A DNA stretch of 64,000 bases. Source: Streptomyces apocyni. Lineage in GTDB: Bacteria; Actinomycetota; Actinomycetes; Streptomycetales; Streptomycetaceae. Positions within the stretch are counted from its first letter, which is position 1. Every line of letters starts with the position of its first letter. Location: positions 1-64,000 of the forward strand of contig NZ_WHOM01000066.1 in assembly GCF_009739465.1 (NCBI RefSeq). Reading direction: 5' to 3'. The notes under the pieces were generated by a model. The model was not told the DNA's origin. It worked only from the letters and a program-made list of their open reading frames with translations, and searched no databases. The translations under genes and the position numbers were made by a program. Positions 20,919 to 30,051 of the stretch are shown in pieces.

Positions 20919-23900
20919 TCACGCGCGCATGCGCAGGCCGCGCGGGGTGGCGTGGAAGCCCGCGGACTCCAGCAGGCGGCCGAGCGGGGAGGTCAGGGCG
21001 GCCGCGCCGTTGATGCGCTCCACGGTGACCGTGCCGAGGGCTCCCGCGCTGGCCGCGGACGCCAGGGCCGCGGCGGCGGTGTGGAGCCGGGAGTCGTCCG
21101 CCGCGGTCTCGTCCTCGGGGTCGGTGGGCCAGGCGAGGAGGGACTTGCCGCCGCGCTCCATGTACAGCGCGAGGACGCCGTCGACCAGGACGACCAGCGA
21201 GCCCGCCTTACGGCCTGGTTTGTGGCTGGCCTGCGCGGGAGGTTCCGGCCAGGGAAGCGCCGCGCCGTAGGCGTTCGCCGGGTCGGCCGCCGCGAGGACC
21301 GTCGCACGCGGACCTTCGTGGCTGTCGCCGCGGTCGCGGGCGTTCGCCGCCGCACGCAGCCGGTCCACCGCGCCGTCCATCGCGAACTGGGCCGCGCCGA
21401 GACCTTCGACGACATAGCCGCGCCGGGCCTGACCGCTGTCCTCGAAGGCGGACAGGACGCGGTACGTGGCCGCGAAGCCGCCCTCGACCCCCTCCGCGGC
21501 GACCGCGCCCCCGGTGACGACGCCATGGCGGTCGAGGAGCGTACGCGCTCGGGCGTGGGCGCGCGTCGTGGCGTCGGGTTCGCGGTCCGGGAGCAGCGAC
21601 CAGCGGCCCGCGACGGTCGGCGGGCCGGTGCGCGACACCGGGCGGGCGGCGCCGGTGAGCGAGCCGTACCGGCCGCGGGGGACGGTGCGCTTGGCGCGGT
21701 GCGCGGTCGAGCCGGCGGTGCGGCCTGAGCCGAGCAGGGAGCGCATCGGGGCGAGGGTGTCGTTGGTGAGCCGTCCGGACCAGGCCAGCTCCCAGAGCGC
21801 GTCGGCCAGTTGTGGATCGGTGGCGTCGGGGTGGGTGGTGGCGCGGACCTGGTCGGTGATCTGACGGAAGAACAGGCCGTACCCGCCCGAGAGCGCGTCC
21901 AGAACGGACTGGTGGAGCGCGGTGAGTTCCAGCGGGTGGGGTTCGGGCAGCAGCAGGGGTGCGGAGTCGGCCAGATACAGCGACAGCCAGCCGTCTTTGC
22001 CGGGCAGCGCCCCGGCCCCCGCCCACACCACCTCTCCGGTGGTGGTGAGTTCATCGAGCAGCGCGGGGGTGTAGCCCTGCACGCGGGACGGCAGCACGAG
22101 TTTCTCCAGCGCCGACGCGGGGACCGTGGCGCCCTGCAACTGCTCGATGGCGCGCACCAGTCCGTCGATGCCCCGCAGCCCGTGCCCGCCCAGGTGCTGC
22201 CACTGAGGCAGGAACCCGGCGAGCGCGGCGGGCGGCACCGGCTCCAGCTCCTGGCGCAGGGCGGCCAGGGAGCGGCGCCTGAGCCGTCTGAGGACGGTGG
22301 CGTCGCACCACTCCTGGCCGATCCCGGCCGGGTGGAACTCGCCTTGTACGACACGGCCATGGGCGGCCAGGCGCTGGAGGGCGCCTTCGGTCACGGCCGT
22401 GCCGAGGCCGAAGCGGGCGGCCGCGGCGACCGAGGTGAACGGGCCGTGCGTACGGGCGTAGCGGGCGAGCAGGTCGCCGAGCGGGTCCTTGACTGGTTCG
22501 GTGAACGCCTCTGGCACCCCCACGGGAAGGGCTGTGCCGAGCGCGTCACGCAGGCGGCCCGCGTCCTCGATCGCCGCCCAGTGGTCGGCCCCCGCGATAC
22601 GGACCCGGATGGCCCGGCGAGCCCTGCCCAGCTGCCCGGCCCAGTCCGGGTCGGCGCCGCGCTCGGCCAGCTCCTCCGCGGTGAGTGGGCCGAGCAGTCG
22701 CAGCAGGTCGGCCACGCCTTCGGCGTCCTTGACGCGCCGGTCGTCGGTGCGCCACTGCACCTCGCGTTCCAGCTCGGTGAGTACCTCGGCGTCCAGGAGT
22801 TCGCGTAGTTCGGCCTGGCCGAGGAGTTCGGCCAGCAGGCGCGAGTCCAGCGACAGGGCAGCGGCGCGCCGCTCGGCGAGCGGTGAGTCTCCCTCGTAGA
22901 GGAACTGTGCGACATAGCCGAAGAGCAGCGAGCGGGCGAAAGGCGACGGCTCGGGAGTGGTCACCTCGACCAGGCGGACACGGCGGGCTTCGATGTCACC
23001 CATGAGGTCCGTGAGCCCGGGGACGTCGAAGACATCCTGGAGGCATTCACGCACGGCCTCCAGGACGATCGGGAACGAGCCGAACTCGCTGGCCACTTGG
23101 AGGAGCTGCGAGGCGCGCTGGCGCTGCTGCCACAGCGGGGTGCGCTTGCCCGGGTTGCGGCGCGGCAGCAGCAGGGCGCGGGCGGCACACTCACGGAAAC
23201 GGGAGGCGAACAGGGCCGAGCCGCCCACCTGGTCGGTGACGAGCTGATGGACCTCCCCCTGGTCGAAGGCGACATCGGCGGCGCCAACCGGAGCCTGCTC
23301 CGAGTCGTACTCCAGGCCGGGTTTCGAGGGCTCCTGGTCAAGGAGATCGAGTCCCAGCAGGTCGGCGTCGGGTAGCCGTAGCACCAGGCCGTCGTCGGCG
23401 TGCACGACCTGCGCGTCCATGCCGTACCGCTCGGTGAGTCTGGCTGCCAGGGCCAGCGCCCACGGGGCGTGCACCTGGGCGCCGAAGGGGGAGTGCACCA
23501 CGACGCGCCAGTCGCCGAGCTCGTCACGGAAGCGCTCGACCACGATGGTCCGGTCGTCCGGCACATGGCCACAGGCCTTGCGCTGCTCGTCGAGATACGC
23601 GAGGACGTTGTCCGCCGCCCAGGTGTCCAGGCCCGCGTCCGCCAGCCGCCGCCGGGCCTCCTGCGCGGGGGCTCCACCGATCTCGCGCAGGAACGCGCCC
23701 AGCGCGCGGCCCAGTTCCAGCGGGCGGCCCAGCTGGTCGCCCTTCCAGAACGGCAGCCGCCCGGGGACGCCTGGCGCGGGTGAGACCAGGACACGGTCGC
23801 GGGTGATGTCCTCGATGCGCCAGGAGCTGGTGCCGAGGGTGAACACATCGCCGACCCGGGACTCGTAGACCATCTCCTCGTCCAACTCCCCGACCCGGCC

Positions 23901-25562
23901 ACCGCCCTTCTTCGGGTCGGCTCCCGCGAGGAACACGCCGAACAGCCCGCGATCGGGAATCGTGCCGCCCGAGGTGACGGCGAGGCGCTGCGCGCCGGGG
24001 CGCCCGGTGACCGTACCGGCGACCCGGTCCCACACGACGCGCGGGCGCAGCTCGGCGAACGCGTCGGACGGATAGCGGCCCGCGAGCATGTCCAGGACCG
24101 CGTGGAACGCGGACTCCGGGAGCGCGGCGAAGGGTGCCGCCCGGCGGGCTACCGCCAGGAGATCGTCCACCTGCCAGGTGTCGAGGGCGACCATGGCGAC
24201 GAGCTGCTGGGCCAGCACATCCAGCGGGTTGGCGGGCACCCGGAGCGACTCGATGCCGCCCGTGCGCATCCGCTCGGTGACCACGGCGGCTTGCACCAGA
24301 TCGCCGCGGTACTTGGGGAAGACCACGCCCGTGGAGACCGCGCCCACCTGGTGCCCGGCCCGGCCGACGCGCTGCAGTCCGGAGGCGACCGACGGGGGAG
24401 ACTCGACCTGCACCACCAGGTCCACCGCGCCCATGTCGATGCCCAGCTCCAGGCTCGATGTGGCCACGACGGCTGGGAGGCGCCCCGCCTTGAGGTCCTC
24501 CTCGACCAGGGCGCGCTGTTCCTTGGAGACCGAGCCGTGGTGTGCGCGGGCCAGGACCGGCGGGGCGCCCTTGGCGGCGCCCGACTCGGCCATCAGCTCG
24601 GCGGGAGAGTGGGCCTCGGGGAGCGGCTCACCTGTCGCCCGTTCGTAGGCGATCTCGTTGAGGCGGTTGCACAACCGCTCCGCGAGGCGCCGGGAGTTGG
24701 CGAAGACGATCGTGGAGCGGTGCGCCTGGACCAGGTCGGCGATCCTCTCCTCGACGTGGGGCCAGATGGAGGGGCGCTCGCCCTCGTCCTGGCCGGAGCC
24801 GGTGGCCGGTGAACCACCCAGCTCCCCCAGGTCCTCCACCGGGACGACCACCGAGAGGTCGAACTCCTTGCCCGACGGCGGCTGGACGATCTCCACCCGG
24901 CGCCGCGGCGAGAGATACCGCGCCACCTCGTCCACCGGGCGGACCGTCGCCGACAGGCCGATGCGGCGGGCCGGGCGCGGCAACAACTCGTCCAGCCGCT
25001 CCAGGGAGAGCGCCAGATGCGCCCCGCGCTTGGTGCCCGCCACCGCGTGCACCTCGTCCAGGATCACGGTCTCGATGCCTGTCAGGGCCTCCCGGGTGGC
25101 CGAGGTCAGCATCAGGAACAGCGACTCGGGGGTGGTGATCAGAATGTCTGGTGGTTTGGTCGCCAGGGAGCGCCGCTCAGCGGCCGGGGTGTCCCCGGAA
25201 CGGATTCCCACCCTCACCTCGGGCTCCGGCAGGTCCAGGCGCACGGACTCCTGCCGGATGCCGGTCAGCGGAGAGCGCAGATTGCGCTCCACGTCGACCG
25301 CGAGGGCCTTCAGCGGTGAGATGTACAGCACCCGGCAGCGTTTCTTGGGGTCCGCGGGCGGCGGTGTGCTGGCGAGCGAGTCGAGCGCGGAGAGGAAGGC
25401 GGCCAGCGTCTTGCCCGAACCGGTCGGAGCCACGACCAGCACGTCCGACCCCTCTCCGATCGCCCGCCAGGCGCCCTCCTGGGCGGCCGTGGGCGCGGAG
25501 AAGGCCCCCGTGAACCAACTGCGGGTCGCGAGGGAGAACGAGTCGAGCGCTTTCCCGGTCAT
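20919..25562 (-). CDS. lhr: Lhr-type large superfamily 2 DNA helicase
   Basis: A 1547-residue ATP-dependent 3'-5' helicase of the Lhr family, full length for the group. Walker A APTGSGKT is at residues 45-52, motif II DEVH at 169-172, SATVRP is motif III, and ELGIDMGAVDLVVQ with QRVGRAGHQ gives motifs V and VI. After the helicase core come the winged-helix and Lhr-specific domains (to about 870), then a long C-terminal extension typical of actinobacterial Lhr. Family knowledge: mycobacterial Lhr is induced by mitomycin C and acts in DNA repair. The start is taken as ATG 25562, where MTGKALDSF resembles the family; ATG 25571 three codons upstream is equally possible. It is divergent from the AraC gene with 91 bases between. 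Confidence 0.92.
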   Translation of the reverse strand: MTGKALDSFSLATRSWFTGAFSAPTAAQEGAWRAIGEGSDVLVVAPTGSGKTLAAFLSALDSLASTPPPADPKKRCRVLYISPLKALAVDVERNLRSPLTGIRQESVRLDLPEPEVRVGIRSGDTPAAERRSLATKPPDILITTPESLFLMLTSATREALTGIETVILDEVHAVAGTKRGAHLALSLERLDELLPRPARRIGLSATVRPVDEVARYLSPRRRVEIVQPPSGKEFDLSVVVPVEDLGELGGSPATGSGQDEGERPSIWPHVEERIADLVQAHRSTIVFANSRRLAERLCNRLNEIAYERATGEPLPEAHSPAELMAESGAAKGAPPVLARAHHGSVSKEQRALVEEDLKAGRLPAVVATSSLELGIDMGAVDLVVQVESPPSVASGLQRVGRAGHQVGAVSTGVVFPKYRGDLVQAAVVTERMRTGGIESLRVPANPLDVLAQQLVAMVALDTWQVDDLLAVARRAAPFAALPESAFHAVLDMLAGRYPSDAFAELRPRVVWDRVAGTVTGRPGAQRLAVTSGGTIPDRGLFGVFLAGADPKKGGGRVGELDEEMVYESRVGDVFTLGTSSWRIEDITRDRVLVSPAPGVPGRLPFWKGDQLGRPLELGRALGAFLREIGGAPAQEARRRLADAGLDTWAADNVLAYLDEQRKACGHVPDDRTIVVERFRDELGDWRVVVHSPFGAQVHAPWALALAARLTERYGMDAQVVHADDGLVLRLPDADLLGLDLLDQEPSKPGLEYDSEQAPVGAADVAFDQGEVHQLVTDQVGGSALFASRFRECAARALLLPRRNPGKRTPLWQQRQRASQLLQVASEFGSFPIVLEAVRECLQDVFDVPGLTDLMGDIEARRVRLVEVTTPEPSPFARSLLFGYVAQFLYEGDSPLAERRAAALSLDSRLLAELLGQAELRELLDAEVLTELEREVQWRTDDRRVKDAEGVADLLRLLGPLTAEELAERGADPDWAGQLGRARRAIRVRIAGADHWAAIEDAGRLRDALGTALPVGVPEAFTEPVKDPLGDLLARYARTHGPFTSVAAAARFGLGTAVTEGALQRLAAHGRVVQGEFHPAGIGQEWCDATVLRRLRRRSLAALRQELEPVPPAALAGFLPQWQHLGGHGLRGIDGLVRAIEQLQGATVPASALEKLVLPSRVQGYTPALLDELTTTGEVVWAGAGALPGKDGWLSLYLADSAPLLLPEPHPLELTALHQSVLDALSGGYGLFFRQITDQVRATTHPDATDPQLADALWELAWSGRLTNDTLAPMRSLLGSGRTAGSTAHRAKRTVPRGRYGSLTGAARPVSRTGPPTVAGRWSLLPDREPDATTRAHARARTLLDRHGVVTGGAVAAEGVEGGFAATYRVLSAFEDSGQARRGYVVEGLGAAQFAMDGAVDRLRAAANARDRGDSHEGPRATVLAAADPANAYGAALPWPEPPAQASHKPGRKAGSLVVLVDGVLALYMERGGKSLLAWPTDPEDETAADDSRLHTAAAALASAASAGALGTVTVERINGAAALTSPLGRLLESAGFHATPRGLRMRA

Positions 25563-25653
25563 GGTCCCCATCGTGCACCGCACCACTGACAATCGCCCGG
25601 ACCTGGGGAAATCCACGGGCCGGACCACTTGTCCCGTGCCACACAATGGACGC

Positions 25654-26553
25654 ATGGCGGCAGCGGAGCAGGCGCGGTACTGGCAGTACCCCGACCTGCC
25701 CGGAGTGGACCTCCTGCACGCCCGCTACATCCACAAGACGTTCGCCCGGCACACCCACGAGACCTTCGTCTTCGCAGCGATCACCGAAGGCGTCGAGGCG
25801 TTCCACCACCGCGACGAGCTGGTGCACGCGGCGCCAGGGCAGCTCGCCGTGGTTAACCCGGACACCTCGCACACCGGTCACGCGGGCGTCCCCGAGGGCT
25901 GGACCTACCGCACCCTGTACCCGACCGCCGAACTCGTCGAGTCGATCGCCGCCGACACCACCTCCCTGCGCGGCTCGGTGGCCTTCACCAGCCCCGTCGT
26001 AGACGACCCGTACGCGGCCCGGCTGGTCGTCGCCGTACACCGCGCGGCCGAGGCGGGCAACGCGCTGGCGGCGGACAGTCTGCTGCGGCTGGTCACGGCG
26101 CGGCTGCTGCGCGGTCACGGAGGCCGCCTTCCCGCGCGCCGTCCGCTCACGGCGGGTACGCGCGACGTGGCCCGCGCACGAGCGGTGCTGGAGGAGCGGA
26201 TAGTCGACCCGCCATCCCTGGACCAGCTGGCGCGGGACCTCGGCACCAGCCCCTTCGCGCTGTCGCGTGCCTTCAAAGCGGCGTACGGAATGCCACCGCA
26301 CACCTGGCTCACCGACGCCCGGGTGCGTCGCGCCCGTGGGCTGCTGGACGCGGGCACCGCCCCCGCCCAGGTGGCTGTTGCCGTCGGGTTCACGGATCAG
26401 CCGCACCTCAACCGGCACTTCACGCGGATCGTCGGAGTGCCCCCGGGCGCGTACCAACGAGGGCGTACCAACGGGGGGCGCAAGAACGTACAAGACCAGG
26501 CCACGGGCATCCACGTAGCGTCACGGGCGTGGGAGAACAGCCAGCAGTCATAG
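25654..26553 (+). CDS. AraC-family transcriptional regulator of azlCD
   Basis: A 299-residue regulator. The N-terminal cupin-type ligand domain starts with LLHARYIHKTFARHTHETF and EGVEAFHHRDELVHAAPGQ. The C-terminal double helix-turn-helix is complete: LDQLARDLGTSPFALSRAFK and AQVAVAVGFTDQPHLNRHF, then GVPPGAYQRGR. It overlaps the start of azlC by 25 bases, so it very likely controls the amino acid exporter encoded by azlCD. The start at ATG 25654 has no ribosome site, and CACAAT ends six bases upstream, so the transcript may be leaderless. The inducer is unknown; in this arrangement it is probably an amino acid or analogue. Confidence 0.9.
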   Translation: MAAAEQARYWQYPDLPGVDLLHARYIHKTFARHTHETFVFAAITEGVEAFHHRDELVHAAPGQLAVVNPDTSHTGHAGVPEGWTYRTLYPTAELVESIAADTTSLRGSVAFTSPVVDDPYAARLVVAVHRAAEAGNALAADSLLRLVTARLLRGHGGRLPARRPLTAGTRDVARARAVLEERIVDPPSLDQLARDLGTSPFALSRAFKAAYGMPPHTWLTDARVRRARGLLDAGTAPAQVAVAVGFTDQPHLNRHFTRIVGVPPGAYQRGRTNGGRKNVQDQATGIHVASRAWENSQQS

Positions 26554-27296
26554 CGACACAAGCGCCACACCCCGAGGCCGGACCTCACGTCGGCGAACCG
26601 GGTGCGGCGGAGAAGCCGGATTCCGCCGTCGTACGGGACTCACTCGGCGTAGGCATCGCCGTAGGCCTGTCCGGGTTCGCCTTCGGCGTGACCGCTGTCG
26701 GTAACGGCCTGAGCCTGCTCCAGGCCTGCGCGCTCAGCCTGCTGGTCTTCACCGGCGCCTCACAGTTCGCACTCGTCGGTGCGCTGGCGGGCGGCGGCAA
26801 TCCGGTCACCGCGGCCGCGGGCGCGTTCTTCCTCGGCATGCGCAACGCGTTCTACGGGCTGCGCCTGTCGCAGTTGCTCGCGATGCCGCGCTGGGTACGC
26901 CCCTTCGGGGCGCACTGGGTCATCGACGAGACGACCGCCGTTACGCTCGCCCAGCCCACCCGGCGCGCCCGCCGCATCGGCTTCGCCGTCACCGGACTCA
27001 CCCTCTACGTGCTGTGGAACCTGACCACACTGCTGGGCGCCCTGGGTGCCGAGGCCATCGGAGACACCGAGGCATGGGGGCTCGACGCCGCGGGGCCCGC
27101 GACGTTCCTCGCCTTGCTCGCGCCGATGCTGCGTACGGCCACCGAGCGTGCCGTCGCCGCGCTCGCCGTGCTCCTTGGACTCGGCCTGCTGCCGGTGCTG
27201 CCCGCCGGGGTTCCGGTGCTGGTGGCCGCGCTCGCGGCACCCCTCGTGCTCTTCGTACAAGGCCGTCGCACCACCACGGAAGGGACCGGTAGATGA
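26529..27296 (+). CDS. azlC: AzlC-family branched-chain amino acid exporter, large subunit
   Basis: A 255-residue membrane protein with about seven helices. Family features: VVRDSLGVGIAVGLSGFAFG, LSLLVFTGASQFALVGALAGGG, GAFFLGMRNAFYGLRLSQLL and HWVIDETTAVTLAQ. Together with AzlD it exports branched-chain amino acids or analogues such as 4-azaleucine. The GTG start lies within the end of the AraC-type gene. The longer N-terminus (about 35 residues before the first helix) is less conserved. It overlaps azlD by four bases, so the two subunits are translated together. Confidence 0.9.
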   Translation: MGEQPAVIATQAPHPEAGPHVGEPGAAEKPDSAVVRDSLGVGIAVGLSGFAFGVTAVGNGLSLLQACALSLLVFTGASQFALVGALAGGGNPVTAAAGAFFLGMRNAFYGLRLSQLLAMPRWVRPFGAHWVIDETTAVTLAQPTRRARRIGFAVTGLTLYVLWNLTTLLGALGAEAIGDTEAWGLDAAGPATFLALLAPMLRTATERAVAALAVLLGLGLLPVLPAGVPVLVAALAAPLVLFVQGRRTTTEGTGR

Positions 27297-27601
27297 CCAT
27301 CTGGATCGCGATCGCGGTGACCGCGGTCGGCTGCTACGCCGTGAAACTGCTGGGCCTGCTGGTGCCAGCGGGCGTCGTCGAGCGCCCGCTGGTCAAGCGC
27401 ATGGCCGCGCTGCTGCCCGTCGCCCTGCTGGCCGCGCTCACCGCGCAGCAGACCTTCGCCGACGGCAGCCAGATGGTGCTGGACGCCAAGGCGGCGGGGC
27501 TCGCCGCGGCGGCGGTCGCGTTGCTGCTGCGCGCACCGTTCCTGGTGATCATCGCGGCGGCCGTCGTGGTTACCGCGGGCGTACGGGCCATCGGAGGCTG
27601 A
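27293..27601 (+). CDS. azlD: AzlD-family branched-chain amino acid exporter, small subunit
   Basis: A 102-residue protein with about four membrane helices (IWIAIAVTAVGCYAVKLLGLL, then MAALLPVALLAALTAQQTFA, then a pair at the C-terminus). The layout and place directly after azlC, with ATGA overlap, are diagnostic of AzlD. It stops 18 bases before the end of the convergent gene 27619-28575, with no obvious terminator between. Confidence 0.88.
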   Translation: MTIWIAIAVTAVGCYAVKLLGLLVPAGVVERPLVKRMAALLPVALLAALTAQQTFADGSQMVLDAKAAGLAAAAVALLLRAPFLVIIAAAVVVTAGVRAIGG

Positions 27602-27618
27602 CCCTGGGTCGGCGGCCG

Positions 27619-28575
27619 TCAGCCCAGGGCGCGCCCATAGGCCCGCAGGGTGCGCAGTGCCTCAAGGGTGACGATCGGCCGTGCCTCCATGGCCGCGCTC
27701 GGAGCCCACTGGCGCCAGGTGATGGGCCAGCCGCCGTCCTCCTGCTGCTCGCTCTGAAGGAAGTCCAGCGAGCGCGCCATCTCCTCGTCGGTGAACCAGG
27801 AACGGGCCATCGACTCGGGCACGCGCGCGTAGTCGTGCGGGAAGTGGTGCTCGCCCGGTGCGTAGCCCGGCGCCACGGGGTACTCGGCGCGCCGCTCCGG
27901 GTCGAGCACCGCGAGGCGCTGCTCCCTGACGAGGCGGCCGAGCCGGTCGGCCGCTGCCTGGGCGCGCGACCGGTCCGGGGCGCCGTCCAGGAAGGCGACG
28001 GCCGCGTGGACCTCGTACGGGTGGGACTTCCCCAGGGTCTCGACGGCCGTCCAGCAGAAATCCGTGGCCCTGAACAGCCAGGCGTGCCATACCTTGTTGC
28101 GGTGCAGCAGCCCCACCACGGGGCCGGTGGCGAGCAGGTCGCTCGGCGGATCGTCGACGACCGGCACGAACGGAGCCGTCGGGTAGCCGCGCTGGCTGGG
28201 ATGGATCGCGGGAAGCGCGCCATCGGAGGTCGACACCTCGGAGAGGTAGCGGCACACCCGCTCCACGCGCTGCCCGCCGCAGCGCCCGATGGCATCCAGG
28301 ACGCGCAGCGCGTGCGCCGTGTGCAGCGGCTGGCTGACGGGGCCGCGCAGGTCAGGTTCGAGCCCGTGGCCGTACCCCTCGTCCTCGTTGCGGTACGCGG
28401 ACAGGGCGGCCTCGACCGCGTCCGCGGACCCGCCGAGGAAATGGTGGGCGAAGCGGCGCTGCTCCAGCACGCGCGCGGTGAGCCAGACGAACCGTTCGGC
28501 ACGGGCGAGCCGTGAGCGTGTGGGACGCGGGGAGTCAGCGGAGCCTGTGGGCGCTCCGGCTACGGATTCAGGCAT
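27619..28575 (-). CDS. Conserved protein with possible alpha/alpha-toroid fold, function unknown
   Basis: A 318-residue soluble protein without signal peptide. I do not recognise a named family. Several segments look like the repeats of prenyltransferase and squalene-hopene cyclase toroids: FLQSEQQEDGGWPITWRQW is very close to a QW motif, and AYRNEDEGYGHGLEPDLRGP and STSDGALPAIHPSQRG resemble turns of such barrels. No DxDD or Zn-ligand set of known terpene enzymes is visible, so an enzymatic role is uncertain; similar folds also serve as binding proteins. ATG 28575 is preceded by TACGGT six bases upstream and no ribosome site, so a leaderless mRNA is likely. It stands alone, convergent with azlD. 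Confidence 0.75.
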   Translation of the reverse strand: MPESVAGAPTGSADSPRPTRSRLARAERFVWLTARVLEQRRFAHHFLGGSADAVEAALSAYRNEDEGYGHGLEPDLRGPVSQPLHTAHALRVLDAIGRCGGQRVERVCRYLSEVSTSDGALPAIHPSQRGYPTAPFVPVVDDPPSDLLATGPVVGLLHRNKVWHAWLFRATDFCWTAVETLGKSHPYEVHAAVAFLDGAPDRSRAQAAADRLGRLVREQRLAVLDPERRAEYPVAPGYAPGEHHFPHDYARVPESMARSWFTDEEMARSLDFLQSEQQEDGGWPITWRQWAPSAAMEARPIVTLEALRTLRAYGRALG

Positions 28576-28786
28576 GCACCGACCGTAGGGCGGTTGGCGC
28601 CCAGGGGCAGCCCCTCGGCCCGTGGTGCACTCCTAGGGGCGTGATACCGGGGGCATGCGGTTGACGAGATCCAAGCGCGGCGAAAGGCCGCCAGGCCGCC
28701 AGGGGGCCCGGAGGCGCAGCGGTTGCGAGCCTCGCCCGGCCAGCGCAGGGTTGAAGCGCCCCTACACAGAGCGAGGAGTGCTCACC

Positions 28787-28960
28787 ATGAGTAAGGCAAA
28801 GGGTAAGGCGAAGCAGGCCAAGGGCAAGTTCAAGGAGGCCGCGGGTAAGGCCATGGACGACAAGGGTATGACGGCGGAAGGGCGCGCCGAGCAAGCGCAG
28901 GGCCAGGTGCAGGAGGTGGCTTCGAAGGCGGCGGACCGGGCGAAGAAGGCCGGCCGGTAG
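28787..28960 (+). CDS. CsbD-like stress protein
   Basis: A 57-residue, very hydrophilic protein of the CsbD/UPF0337 family, made of Lys, Ala, Glu and Gly-rich amphipathic stretches (KAKQAKGKFKEAAGKAMDD and GRAEQAQGQVQEVASKAADR). Such proteins rise under general stress in many bacteria; the molecular role is unknown. The ATG at 28787 has GAGGAGTG six bases upstream, so the 44-codon upstream extension of the frame is discounted. I searched for a SigB-type promoter (GNNT, 14-16 bases, GGGTAC/T) upstream and did not find one. A perfect palindrome follows the stop. Confidence 0.85.
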   Translation: MSKAKGKAKQAKGKFKEAAGKAMDDKGMTAEGRAEQAQGQVQEVASKAADRAKKAGR

Positions 28961-28975
28961 AGACCCGGCCAACCG

Positions 28976-29013
28976 ACATAGGGAGGCGCCGCGATCGCGG
29001 CGCCTCCCTATGT
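28976..29013 (+). terminator. Perfect 38-base palindrome after the CsbD gene
   Basis: ACATAGGGAGGCGCCGCGA (28976-28994) is followed directly by its exact complement (28995-29013), giving 19 bp with no spacer, so a hairpin would sacrifice the centre CGCGATCGCG. It lies 15 bases after the stop codon and is best read as a terminator, though it is also symmetric enough to be a protein site. The 206 bases after it (29014-29219) contain nothing I can identify. Confidence 0.7.
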
Positions 29014-29219
29014 GTCCCCAATACCCTCAAGACCGCCCCATCCGGCCTCCCTCACGAGTTGCCGGACCGGGCACCCGCAAACGTCCCTGTGCCAGACCGA
29101 CCGCGTCGGCTTGCGTCCCTTGCCGCCTGCCCGGGGCCGCCGGGCCCCCGGGGCACCCCGTCGGCTCCTGGGCCGTGCGGAAAGTTGTGGGGCAGCCGCT
29201 AGATGGTGGCAGCGGGCGG

Positions 29220-29612
29220 TCAGGCGTCAGGGTCGACTTCGGGGTGCGTGAACCGCACGGGCTTGCCCAGCGACCGGGCGTAGGCGATTTCGGCTCGGGT
29301 GCTGTCTCCGATGTAGTCGCCGACAACGAGCACCTCATCAGCGAGCCGGATCTTCGCCCGGTGCAGATCGTCGAGTCGAACCTTCAGCGCCTCGGCCTCG
29401 ACAGGATCGGACCAAAGTTCGTGCGGCGACTTCATGTCACAGCCCGGTTTGACGACAATCTTTCCGGCTTTGGTCTCCCGCAGGTCGGCCTCGCTCATCT
29501 CGGTCATGAAGCGGGTGGAGCCGCAGATCACGACGATACGCGGGAGGCTCAACTGCTTCTTCGCGTCGGCGAGCTTCTCCTCGGGGGTGAGCAGGTGTTG
29601 CGGGTATGACAC
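29220..29612 (-). CDS. Nucleoside 2-deoxyribosyltransferase-like protein
   Basis: A 130-residue protein with a Rossmann-like core of the nucleoside 2-deoxyribosyltransferase/DUF4406 type. IVVICGSTRFMTEM near residue 26 is the typical first strand and turn, and RLADEVLVVGDYIGDSTRAEIAYARSLGKPVRF contains the strand and the ST-x-x-E-I segment where the catalytic glutamate of that family lies. Relatives handle nucleotide substrates and are frequent in phage and mobile regions. The GTG start has AGGAGG six bases upstream. It begins directly at the broken end of an epimerase remnant, and the spot differs from the expected core order near recA, which suggests later insertion. Its real substrate is unknown. 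Confidence 0.75.
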   Translation of the reverse strand: MSYPQHLLTPEEKLADAKKQLSLPRIVVICGSTRFMTEMSEADLRETKAGKIVVKPGCDMKSPHELWSDPVEAEALKVRLDDLHRAKIRLADEVLVVGDYIGDSTRAEIAYARSLGKPVRFTHPEVDPDA

Positions 29613-29679
29613 TGGTTCCTCCTGGTGGTGTGGTCCAAGGGGTGCCTGCGGAGACGAGACCGAGGGTGTCCAAGACCAC

Positions 29680-29819
29680 CGTCTTCGGGGGTGCCCAGTT
29701 GGGGACTCTGCGGGCGATCCTCAGGATCGACTCGACGCGCGGATCTTCATGCAGCTGTTTCGCCACGCTGTGCCAAGGTTCCCGGTTGCTCCCGTCATCA
29801 CGATCCTCTTGCCGCTCAC
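29680..29819 (-). pseudogene. Remnant of an NAD-dependent epimerase/dehydratase, frameshifted and truncated
   Basis: Reading down from GTG 29819, with GGAGGGA eight bases upstream, the frame gives MSGKRIVMTGATGNLGT, the classic NAD-binding start of the epimerase/SDR-e family. It then loses sense (AWRNSC). One frame away the sense continues at once with VAKQLHEDPRVESILRIARR and VPNWAPPKT, exactly what follows in such proteins. A single missing base in GGCACAGCGTGG (29772-29761) explains this. Homology ends at about 29680 and the rest of the roughly 300-residue enzyme is absent; the next gene starts 68 bases further. In the 232 bases from 29820 to 30051 I see no further gene. Confidence 0.8.
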
Positions 29820-30051
29820 AGCGTCTTCCCTCCATGTGTTCCGAACGGGGGAGGAGTACCCGTCTGCGGTTGCCTCGGCACGTAAGGGGACGAGGCAAGG
29901 TCAGTGGAAGTTTCACCGGGCCCTCCAGGTTTACCCTGCGTACATACACACACCTCATGCGGGGAGGCGGACTCCCCCGGGGCCCCCTGGTGGCTGCGCA
30001 GGGCCAGGAGGGGCAGGAAAGACGCAGGTCACAGTGGGTACGGAGTAACGC

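Noticed and set aside
20805..22808. Plus-strand frames opposite lhr
   Set aside because: They are compositional shadows; lhr shows complete helicase motifs on the minus strand.
28656..28786. SigB-type promoter ahead of the CsbD gene
   Set aside because: Stress genes often have one, but no GNNT, 14-16 bases, GGGTAC/T combination is present.
30018..30041. GGGTAC at 30036 as a SigB promoter for the DUF3046 gene
   Set aside because: No GNNT element lies 14-16 bases upstream.
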